From contig NZ_NQMO01000015.1 of assembly GCF_002257645.1 (NCBI RefSeq), positions 62,001 to 126,000 on the forward strand: a stretch of DNA of 64,000 nucleotides. The letters are read 5' to 3'. Below the pieces are notes generated by a model. That model made no database searches. It was not told the DNA's origin and was given only the letters and a program-made list of their open reading frames with translations. A program made the translations under genes and the position numbers. This document shows, piece by piece, positions 16,903 to 23,721 of this stretch (position 1 is its first letter; the number at the start of each line of letters is the position of its first letter). Source of the DNA: Paenibacillus sp. XY044. Its GTDB lineage: Bacteria; Bacillota; Bacilli; Paenibacillales; Paenibacillaceae.

Positions 16903-17247
16903 ATGGAAATGTCGGAATGGACTTCACAGGTCCGCAGAGGCATCCTGGAATACTGCATTTTGCAGCTGATCGCCAAGCAGCCGAGATACGGATATGAGCT
17001 TGTTACGCTGCTGGATCAGTGGGAACCGCTCGCCGTAACGGAGGGGACGCTGTACCCGCTGCTTCGACGGCTGCTAAAGGAACAATATATCGAATCGTTC
17101 TGGAAGGAATCGGAGGCAGGACCGCCGCGCAAATATTACAGCCTGACCCCTTCGGGGCACCAGCTTGTGGAGATGATGTCTGCGGAGTGGAACAAGATCA
17201 GCCGCAGCGTCGATCAAATTCAAATCTATGGAGGAGAGATCTCATGA
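16903..17247 (+). CDS. PadR family transcriptional regulator
   Basis: A 114-residue PadR-type winged-helix protein. Motifs include RRGILEYCILQLIAKQPRYGYEL at the N-terminus, VTEGTLYPLLRRL in the recognition region and PPRKYYSLTPSG in the wing. It is of the short PadR-s2 size. The stop overlaps the DUF1700 start (ATGA), a pairing very common in Firmicutes, where the regulator and the membrane protein form a stress- or envelope-related unit. The operator-like dyad upstream suggests autorepression. Inducer unknown. Confidence 0.92.
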   Translation: MEMSEWTSQVRRGILEYCILQLIAKQPRYGYELVTLLDQWEPLAVTEGTLYPLLRRLLKEQYIESFWKESEAGPPRKYYSLTPSGHQLVEMMSAEWNKISRSVDQIQIYGGEIS

Positions 17248-17807
17248 TCAGTCCATATGGAAGGTCTTATTTGGAGAAATTGAACAATTACTTGGAGAAG
17301 CTTCCCGATGAAGAGCGGATGGATGCCGTCATGGAAATCGAGAGCCATATTGCGGAGGGCATCGCGAACGGGCAGCCGGAGGCGGCGATCCTGTCACGTC
17401 TGGGCGATCCCCGCAAGCTCGCCAAGGCGTACCGGAGCCAGCACTTCGCCGAGGGGGGGCGGACTGGATCCTTCCGCGATATTTTGGCTATGGCGTTGTT
17501 CTACTGCACGACAGGACTGCTGAGCATCATGGTAATCCCGGTCCTGGCCGTGATTGCCTACGGCTTCGGCTTTTGCACATTGTTGATTCTGGTCGCAGGC
17601 GTCATCCGCACTTTCGGCGCGACCTGGATCAACATGGGCGTACCCGGCATGGAGGTCCCGACGGAATACAGCATGGTGGTAGCGGCGGTCGTCGGCGCCA
17701 TCATTGGAGGGATCGCATACTTCAGTTGGGTAGGTCTTAAAAAGTATATGGCCTTTCTGTCCAGCCAGTATCGAAGATCACTGCCGGGCGGCCGGGTGTC
17801 GGCATAG
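17244..17807 (+). CDS. DUF1700 (HAAS domain) membrane protein
   Basis: A 187-residue protein. The first 70 residues form a helical HAAS/DUF1700 segment (YLEKLNNYLEKLPDEERMDAVMEIESHI, then LSRLGDPRKLAKAYR). Three hydrophobic segments follow. The domain is characteristically encoded next to PadR regulators, as here, where ATG overlaps the padR stop by four bases. The role is thought to be at the membrane, possibly as a partner of the regulator, but it is not firmly established. A terminator follows at 17845-17878. Confidence 0.85.
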   Translation: MISPYGRSYLEKLNNYLEKLPDEERMDAVMEIESHIAEGIANGQPEAAILSRLGDPRKLAKAYRSQHFAEGGRTGSFRDILAMALFYCTTGLLSIMVIPVLAVIAYGFGFCTLLILVAGVIRTFGATWINMGVPGMEVPTEYSMVVAAVVGAIIGGIAYFSWVGLKKYMAFLSSQYRRSLPGGRVSA

Positions 17808-17844
17808 GCATCTGCAATCCAAGCTGCATTTTTCCCGAATCGGA

Positions 17845-17878
17845 AAAAGACCGTACGCATAAGCGCACGGTCTTTTAA
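17845..17878. terminator. bidirectional terminator after DUF1700 gene
   Basis: AAAAAGACCGTaCGC, loop, GCGcACGGTCTTTT. Flanked by A and T runs, so it serves the DUF1700 gene and the small minus-strand gene at 17928. Confidence 0.85.
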
Positions 17879-17927
17879 TTTCTACACATGATTCCGCCTG
17901 GTACTTGACTGCAGCAGCCTTGAAGCA

Positions 17928-18071
17928 TCAGCGGTTCTGGTTGATGATTTTCTCCTGTAAAATCTCCTGAAAGCTCTTATTCTTGTCCGCCTCTTCCTTT
18001 GCAGGCCGGCTAACGGGCTGCGGCTTAGGGTAAGACGGGTGATAAGGCATAATGCCGTGCATATGAATCAC
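17928..18071 (-). CDS. small hypothetical protein, 47 residues
   Basis: A short gene hidden inside a longer open frame. The start is GTG (18071), preceded by a perfect AGGAGG at a spacing of eight bases. The product begins MIHMHGIMPYHPSYPKPQP and ends KSFQEILQEKIINQNR. The proline/tyrosine-rich first half and the amphipathic, charged C-terminal helix look like a real protein, and the bidirectional terminator at 17845-17878 lies just downstream. The frame upstream of the GTG looks non-coding. I do not recognise the family. Confidence 0.6.
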   Translation of the reverse strand: MIHMHGIMPYHPSYPKPQPVSRPAKEEADKNKSFQEILQEKIINQNR

Positions 18072-18242
18072 TCTGCAGACCTCCTCATGCCATGGATTTT
18101 GAAGCGGATCTTCAAGAACGATGTAAATAACGGCTGAACCGAAGGGATGCTGGGTCCGTAACGTACCTATGTTGCTTACTTTTACCCTTGTACCGAGAGA
18201 ATGAAACAGCAGATGGCGGTTTTTTGAATCCCAAAATGGCGA

Positions 18243-18271
18243 TTGGCGGACGGCTTTAATTGTTGTAAAAT
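18243..18271 (+). promoter_or_regulatory. promoter of the lipoprotein gene
   Basis: TTGGCG (18243-18248), 17 bases, TAAAAT (18266-18271), 26 bases before the start codon. Confidence 0.6.
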
Positions 18272-18296
18272 TTAGTAAATTCAAACGAGGGGGGAA

Positions 18297-18854
18297 ATGA
18301 TGAGAACCGCTTGCGCTCTTCTGATCTTGTTCATAGTGGCATTGGCAGGCTGCAGCAGCAGCGAAAAGGATGAAAAGAAGTTCACCGTGGAGGACTTGGG
18401 CATCGTCAGCAAGGCGGATGGACGAAAGCTGTATTATGGAATGAAGCAGGCGGACGCTGAGGCCATATTGGGCCAGAAAAAAGAACAATCGGGAAACGGC
18501 GAAATTGAATATGACTTCGGCGTCAAAGCATCTTATCGGGACGGCAAGCTTGTCTACCTTAGAGTGGGAGAAGAAGCAAAGGATCACTATAAAACTGCCT
18601 TGAATGCCGAGATCGGTATGACGAAAGACCAGTTCGAGAGCATTTATGGAAACGTCCATATGCCCACCTCCCCCGATGCACCATTGACCTATGTCTTTAA
18701 TATGAAAAAGCGTGTGTTCCTGGAAGAGAATGCACCCAAGAACGATAAAGCCGCGAAAAACCTTCTGCTTTTCCACGCGATGGAGTACGACGGAATCGTG
18801 GATACGATCGCTATCATTGACAGTTATTCAACGTCTCACGGCAGCAGCGAGTAG
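18297..18854 (+). CDS. putative lipoprotein, function unknown
   Basis: A 185-residue exported protein. The N-terminal signal ends in a lipobox, VALAGCSSS, so Cys20 should be lipidated and the protein anchored on the outer face of the membrane. Two related segments can be seen in the mature part, LYYGMKQADAEAILGQ and IGMTKDQFESIYG, each a G-M-K/T-x-x-x-(A/F)-E motif as in SmpA/OmlA-like or BLIP-like repeats. That suggests a two-repeat fold, but the assignment is weak. The ribosome site GAGGGGGG precedes ATG-ATG; either codon may be used. Single gene with its own promoter and terminator. Confidence 0.75.
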   Translation: MMRTACALLILFIVALAGCSSSEKDEKKFTVEDLGIVSKADGRKLYYGMKQADAEAILGQKKEQSGNGEIEYDFGVKASYRDGKLVYLRVGEEAKDHYKTALNAEIGMTKDQFESIYGNVHMPTSPDAPLTYVFNMKKRVFLEENAPKNDKAAKNLLLFHAMEYDGIVDTIAIIDSYSTSHGSSE

Positions 18855-18865
18855 TTTCTCATCGT

Positions 18866-18924
18866 AAAAAAAACCCTGCATCGCGTCGCTTGATCCAAGT
18901 CAGGCGGCGTGCAGGGGGTTTTTC
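18866..18924. terminator. bidirectional terminator between lipoprotein gene and ade
   Basis: AAAAACCCTGCA...TGCAGGGGGTTTTT with additional inner CG pairing. A and T runs lie on both sides, serving the lipoprotein gene and the converging ade operon. Confidence 0.75.
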
Positions 18925-18981
18925 CAGTAAAGTAAGCATATATCGTGGAACTGTATGTTTAGGCGCCCTTCAGCGGCGCCT

Positions 18982-20754
18982 TTATTTCGTTTCGATGATC
19001 AGCGGCACAAGCTCCTGTTTGTCCACGTCCACCAGCCCAAGGTCGGTGATTTTGGCCTGCGGAATAACCGGCAGCGTGACCATGATCATGCGGTGGATCG
19101 GGTTTTTGCCGGGCATGATCTCGGCCTGGATCGTATCGACGAATTGATTGATTTTCGGCGCAAGCACCTCGCCTTCCTCCAGGCTCATCAGCCCTGCGAG
19201 CGGAAGGGACAGGAAAGCGACGACCTCTCCGTTCTTCACGGCGATCATGCCGCCGCCCCGTTTGCGCAGTTCATTGGCGGCAATGACCATATCCTCCGTA
19301 TTTACGCCGAGCGCGGCCAGATGATGACTGTCATGCGCGACCGTCGTAGCCACTGCGCCTTCGATCACGCCAAAGCCGGCCAGGAGTCCCAAGGCCTTGT
19401 TGTCGTTCACTCCGTGGCGGTTCCAAACCGCAACGCGGTTCAGCGGGCCTTTGCGGCCGTCATAGGCTTCGGGAACGAGCTGACCGTCCTTCACCGGCAG
19501 CGTCGCCTCAATAAAGCCCGTAGGCACGCCTGGTTTAAAATCGTACTCGATGACCCGCACGCGAGCTTCCGATGCATTCGGGTCGGCAACGCTCAGGCGC
19601 AGGTCATCCTCCTGGATCTCCGGCAGGTGAACCGTTTGCAAGTATTCTGCCGGGGGCTCCAAATGCCGCTGGCGCTCGGTCAGTGCACCGTCATGGACGA
19701 TATGCTTTCCGCCGATCCATACGTCCGAGACGTTCATGGTCTCCAGGGCGTCGACCAGGACGATGTCGGCCAGCCGGCCCGGCGCCAGCGCACCGACGTC
19801 CTTGCGGTTCAGACGGTTTGCCGCGTTCAGGGTGGCGTACCGGACAGCATCCACGGCCGGGATGCCTTCCTCAATGGCACGACGAACGACATGATTGATA
19901 TGGCCGCGTTCGATCAAGTGGGATGCCAGGACGTCGTCCGTGCACAGCGTGACGTTCGGCAGATAGCCTTTGCCGACGATGGCTTTGGCCACTTCCGCCA
20001 TATTGAGCGAGAAGGAGCTCTCGCGGATATCGACGATCATGCCGGCACGAAGCTTGGCGATGGCTTCCTCCGTGGTCCGGCATTCATGGTCCGAGTCCGG
20101 ACCGGCGACCAAGTAAGCGGACAGGTCGCGTCCCACGACGGTCGGCGCGTGCCCCTGCGGAATTTTGCCCGCGCGTTCGTTTGCCTCCAGAATGCCCATC
20201 ATGCGGGGATCCTCGTGAATGACCCCGTGATAGTTCATCACTTCCGCTACGCCGTCGATGCCTTCCCAGGCCAGCATGCGTTCGATGACTTCCGGCGTGA
20301 AGTCGGCGCCCGCGGTTTCAACCGCCGGTGCGGAAGGCACGCAGGAAGGGGCGAGCGTCATGACGCGGAGGTCCAGCTCGCGGCTCGCGTCTACCATGTA
20401 ACGAACGCCGTCTTCGCCGAGGACGTTGCCGATCTCGTGGGGATCGGTCACGATCAGAGTCGTGCCGTGCGGCAACACCACTTCCGCGTAATGAGCGGGA
20501 GTCAGCATGCTGCTCTCGATATGCAGATGCGTGTCGATCAGGCCGGGAATGGCGAATTGGCCTTTGCCGTCCACCGTGCTCTCTGCTTCGAGCTCCGTAA
20601 CGCCCGGTTCGGTGACGTGCACGATGGTGCCGTCCGCGATCCCGATAGCGGCAGGATAAATCTCTCCGGTAAACACGTTCACGAACTGAACGTTATTCAG
20701 TGCCAAGTCTAATGGTCGATCGCCGCGCGCGGCGGCAATAAGTTTGCGGTTCAT
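18982..20754 (-). CDS. ade: adenine deaminase
   Basis: Deaminates adenine to hypoxanthine and ammonia in purine salvage. The 590 residues match the family, with the amidohydrolase metal motif DTHLHIESSM (about residue 74), TDPHEIGNV, and the C-terminal VAHDSHHLAALG segment. It lies directly behind the AzgA-type purine permease (25-base gap), so uptake and deamination are probably co-transcribed. AAGGAG precedes the ATG by ten bases. PurBox-like sites upstream of the permease suggest PurR control. Confidence 0.95.
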   Translation of the reverse strand: MNRKLIAAARGDRPLDLALNNVQFVNVFTGEIYPAAIGIADGTIVHVTEPGVTELEAESTVDGKGQFAIPGLIDTHLHIESSMLTPAHYAEVVLPHGTTLIVTDPHEIGNVLGEDGVRYMVDASRELDLRVMTLAPSCVPSAPAVETAGADFTPEVIERMLAWEGIDGVAEVMNYHGVIHEDPRMMGILEANERAGKIPQGHAPTVVGRDLSAYLVAGPDSDHECRTTEEAIAKLRAGMIVDIRESSFSLNMAEVAKAIVGKGYLPNVTLCTDDVLASHLIERGHINHVVRRAIEEGIPAVDAVRYATLNAANRLNRKDVGALAPGRLADIVLVDALETMNVSDVWIGGKHIVHDGALTERQRHLEPPAEYLQTVHLPEIQEDDLRLSVADPNASEARVRVIEYDFKPGVPTGFIEATLPVKDGQLVPEAYDGRKGPLNRVAVWNRHGVNDNKALGLLAGFGVIEGAVATTVAHDSHHLAALGVNTEDMVIAANELRKRGGGMIAVKNGEVVAFLSLPLAGLMSLEEGEVLAPKINQFVDTIQAEIMPGKNPIHRMIMVTLPVIPQAKITDLGLVDVDKQELVPLIIETK

Positions 20755-20779
20755 GCTGATCGATCTCCTTATCCTTAGA

Positions 20780-22102
20780 TTATTTTAGCCAGAGGTAATA
20801 TACGAGCGGTATGCAGAGAATCCACAATCCGATATGGATATCGCGGATTTTGCCTGCGAATACCTTGATAATGACGTAAGACAGAATACCGAATACGATC
20901 CCGTTTGCCAGGCTGAACGTCAGTCCGGCGGAGATGACAGTCAGGAGTGCCGGAAGGGTTTCTTCCCATTCGTCCATATCAATATTCTTCAGCGTCCCGA
21001 GCATCGACAGGCCGATGATGATCAGAGCCGGAGCCGTGGCCGCGCTCGGAATAAGCAGAATAATCGGCGTAATGAACAGGGCAAGCAGGAAGACGATCCC
21101 TGTCGTTACGGCGGTCAGGCCCGTACGTCCGCCGGCTTCCACGCCGCTGGCCGATTCAATGTAGGTGGTGATGGTCGTTTGTCCCATCAGCGCGCCGCCG
21201 ACGGTAGCGAGCCCGTCCACGACAAACGGCTTTTTAATATCCGGCAGGTTGCCTTCCTTGTCGAGCAGATTGGCTTTTGCGCCGACACCGAGCACCGTGC
21301 CCATGGTAGAGAAGAACTCACCCGTGAAGAACGTGAACAGCAGCGGGAAAAAGGCAAGCTTCAGCGCGCCCGGAATATCCGCCTGGAACATGATCGAAGA
21401 CGGATTCGGCGGCAGGGAGAACAAGTCTGCGAACGAATGCGGCAGCTTGGTGATGCCCATCGGAATGCCGATCACCGATGTGATCAGAATGCCGAGGAAG
21501 ACGGCCGCTTTCAGCTTGCGGGCCATGAGGCCGAGAATAATGACCAGTCCGATCACGGACAGCAGCACGGTCGGCGAATGCAGGCTGCCCAGCGTCAGCG
21601 TACCGGTTTTGTTCTGTACGATCAGCTTGGCATTGGAGAAGCCGGTGCCGATGATGAAGAGGCCGACGGCTGCGCCTATGGCATGCTTGATATTTTTAGG
21701 AATGATCTTGGAAATCGTTTCCCGCAGACCCAGGAAGGTCAGCAGAAGGAAGAGGACGCCTGAAATGAAGATCATGCCGAGGCCCTGCTGCCAGGTTGCT
21801 AGACCCGCAGCAACGATGCTGTAGGCGAAGAAGGCGTTGCCGCCCATGCCGGGCGCTACCGCAAAAGGACGTTTGGCATACAGGCCCATAATGATGCTGA
21901 AGAGGCCGGAGGCCAGCAGTACGGTGACCATAACGGCCCCTTGATCCATTCCGGCGGCTTTCATGAGGTCCGGCTGAACCACGATGATGTACGCCATCGT
22001 TACAAAGGTCGTCAGACCGGCAATGATTTCGGTTTTGACATTCGTGTTGTAGTGGCTCAGTTTGAAAAAACGATCCAGCCAGGAAGCATTCGTCTGATTC
22101 AT
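20780..22102 (-). CDS. AzgA family purine (adenine/hypoxanthine/guanine) permease
   Basis: A 440-residue membrane protein of the NCS2-related AzgA family, which brings purine bases in by proton symport. It begins with RFFKLSHYNTNVKTEIIAGL followed by TTFVTMAYIIVVQP, a strong family signature. Later motifs are VAPGMGGNAFFAYS and QTTITTYIESASGVEAGGRTG, with 12 or more hydrophobic segments. It resembles Bacillus PbuG and PbuO; the exact base specificity cannot be decided. Its partner gene ade argues for adenine or hypoxanthine. The ribosome site AAAGGAG is rather far (13 bases) from the ATG. Confidence 0.93.
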   Translation of the reverse strand: MNQTNASWLDRFFKLSHYNTNVKTEIIAGLTTFVTMAYIIVVQPDLMKAAGMDQGAVMVTVLLASGLFSIIMGLYAKRPFAVAPGMGGNAFFAYSIVAAGLATWQQGLGMIFISGVLFLLLTFLGLRETISKIIPKNIKHAIGAAVGLFIIGTGFSNAKLIVQNKTGTLTLGSLHSPTVLLSVIGLVIILGLMARKLKAAVFLGILITSVIGIPMGITKLPHSFADLFSLPPNPSSIMFQADIPGALKLAFFPLLFTFFTGEFFSTMGTVLGVGAKANLLDKEGNLPDIKKPFVVDGLATVGGALMGQTTITTYIESASGVEAGGRTGLTAVTTGIVFLLALFITPIILLIPSAATAPALIIIGLSMLGTLKNIDMDEWEETLPALLTVISAGLTFSLANGIVFGILSYVIIKVFAGKIRDIHIGLWILCIPLVYYLWLK

Positions 22103-22152
22103 GATTGCTAGAGGACTCCTTTACATGTTGTATAATCGTTTCGCGTCCTGTA

Positions 22153-22182
22153 ACTATAACATGCACATTTTGAAGCCGTCAA
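22153..22182 (-). promoter_or_regulatory. promoter of the permease-ade operon
   Basis: On the minus strand: TTGACG (22177-22182), an 18-base spacer, TATAGT (22153-22158). Confidence 0.55.
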
Positions 22183-22186
22183 AGCT

Positions 22187-22231
22187 AAAAGCGAACTTTG
22201 TACAAATAAACAAATAAAAATGTTCGTATAT
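22187..22231. promoter_or_regulatory. pair of inverted PurBox-like sites (PurR operator)
   Basis: AAAAGCGAACTTT (22187-22199, plus strand) and ATATACGAACATT (22219-22231, minus strand) each match the Bacillus PurBox AWWWCCGAACWWT at 12 of 13 positions, in inverted orientation. They sit immediately upstream of the permease -35. The gap of 19 bases is slightly longer than the 16-17 reported for B. subtilis. Expected effect: PurR repression, relieved by PRPP. Confidence 0.65.
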
Positions 22232-22416
22232 ACAGGCAGCTGTGGGCTGCGAAATGAAGTTTTTGGGAATGTCTATGGAGTTTTGGTGACCGCAATGATA
22301 TGGTAATATACAGTTTGGAATAGGGATGGCGATAACGAAGACCTTGGCCATTTCATTACTTATTTATATTTAGAAAAAATCCGGATCGCCGGAAGCAGGA
22401 TGGGAGTAAATCAGCG

Positions 22417-23631
22417 ATGTTGATGACAGAACAACTAATCCAGTGGCTCGGCACCTTTGGGGCCGATGAAGACGGCGGGGTAACCCGGCTTTTATATACG
22501 CCTTCCTGGAAGGAGGCGCAGGAAGCTTTGGCGGGCAAAATGGAGGAGCTGGGTTTGGCTGTGCGTTACGACGATGCCGGCAACCTGTGCGGACGCCTTC
22601 AGGGAACGGACGGGAGCGGTACGTGCATTTTGACGGGTTCCCATGTCGATACGGTACAGCGCGGGGGCAAATATGACGGGGCGTACGGCATTGTCGCCGG
22701 CATTACGGCGTTGTCCCGTCTTCGGGAACAATACGGCATGCCTCGCAAAACGATTGAGGTCGTGGCGTTTTGTGAAGAGGAGGGAAGCCGCTTCCCGTAC
22801 AATTATTGGGGCTCGACCTTTATGACGGGTTCCGCCACTTACAAGGATGTCGAGCAGGCACTGGACCCGCAGGGAGTACCCTTGATACAGGCAATGAAGC
22901 AGGCCGGGTTCGGCCCCGGCTCGCATGGCCAGGGTCCCCGCAGCGATGTGAAGGCCTTTGTGGAGCTTCACGTTGAGCAGGGCGCGATTCTGGAACAGGA
23001 GGGCAGGTCAATCGGCATCGTGGAACAGATCGTCGGCCTCCAGCGGTACACGATCCGTGTACAAGGCGAAGCGAACCATGCGGGGACGACACCGATGGCG
23101 TACCGGCGGGATGCGGCCCGCGCCGCGTCCGCGATGATCATGGCCATCATGGACCGGACCGAGGAGCTGGGCGCGCCGCTCGTGGCGACGGTCGGCCAGA
23201 TGGAGCTTCATCCCAATACGCCGAACGTTATTCCCGGAAAGGCGACGTTCACGCTGGATGTGCGCCATCCCGATGGAGGCCGGCTTGAGGAGGCCTGCGA
23301 CAGCCTGCTGCATATGGTCAGGTATGAAGCGCGGAAGCGGGGCGTGGATGTGTCGACGGAGCGCTGGATGAACGTCGCCCCGATCGGCATGGATGCCGGA
23401 TTGACCGGCATGATCGAAGACATCTGTATCGATCAGGGACGGTCTTACCGGCGGATGCCAAGCGGGGCCGGGCATGACGCGCAGATTTTCGCCTCGCACT
23501 GCAAAACCGCGATGGTGTTTGTCCCTAGCCGCCAGGGCATCAGCCATTCGCCGCTGGAATATACCGAGCCTGGGCATTTGGAGGAAGGGGTCCAGGTGCT
23601 GACCGAGCTGCTGCGCCGGCTGGCCTATTGA
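22417..23631 (+). CDS. allC: allantoate amidohydrolase / M20-type N-carbamoyl hydrolase
   Basis: A 404-residue Zn-dependent hydrolase of the M20 carbamoylase group. Metal-site motifs: GSHVDTVQRGGKYDGAYG, CEEEGSRF, the HVEQG box and a late SGAGHDAQIF. The family removes carbamoyl groups from allantoate, N-carbamoyl amino acids or ureidoglycolate-type substrates. I favour allantoate because the gene stands head-to-head with a purine uptake and deamination operon, but a carbamoylase is possible. GGGAG lies 11 bases before ATG. A strong terminator follows, shared with the convergent acnA. Confidence 0.85.
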   Translation: MLMTEQLIQWLGTFGADEDGGVTRLLYTPSWKEAQEALAGKMEELGLAVRYDDAGNLCGRLQGTDGSGTCILTGSHVDTVQRGGKYDGAYGIVAGITALSRLREQYGMPRKTIEVVAFCEEEGSRFPYNYWGSTFMTGSATYKDVEQALDPQGVPLIQAMKQAGFGPGSHGQGPRSDVKAFVELHVEQGAILEQEGRSIGIVEQIVGLQRYTIRVQGEANHAGTTPMAYRRDAARAASAMIMAIMDRTEELGAPLVATVGQMELHPNTPNVIPGKATFTLDVRHPDGGRLEEACDSLLHMVRYEARKRGVDVSTERWMNVAPIGMDAGLTGMIEDICIDQGRSYRRMPSGAGHDAQIFASHCKTAMVFVPSRQGISHSPLEYTEPGHLEEGVQVLTELLRRLAY

Positions 23632-23665
23632 ACGATTCGGAATACGGCAATCCTTCCATGACAAA

Positions 23666-23707
23666 AAAAGCCCCGCAGGCCATCTCAATGGCTCTGCGGG
23701 GCTTCTT
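23666..23707. terminator. bidirectional terminator between allC and acnA
   Basis: AAAAAAGCCCCGCAGgCCA, loop, TGGctCTGCGGGGCTTCTT. Serves the two converging genes. Confidence 0.85.
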
Positions 23708-23721
23708 GATTTGCACATAAA

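Noticed and set aside
18955..20712. 585-codon open frame on the plus strand opposite adenine deaminase
   Set aside because: It is the mirror of ade in GC-rich DNA; the translation is His/Arg/Asp-rich without family motifs, while ade has all its catalytic motifs.
22103..22416. Purine riboswitch upstream of the permease
   Set aside because: I looked for the conserved P1/J/L2-L3 core on the minus strand and did not find it; PurBox-like sites explain regulation better.
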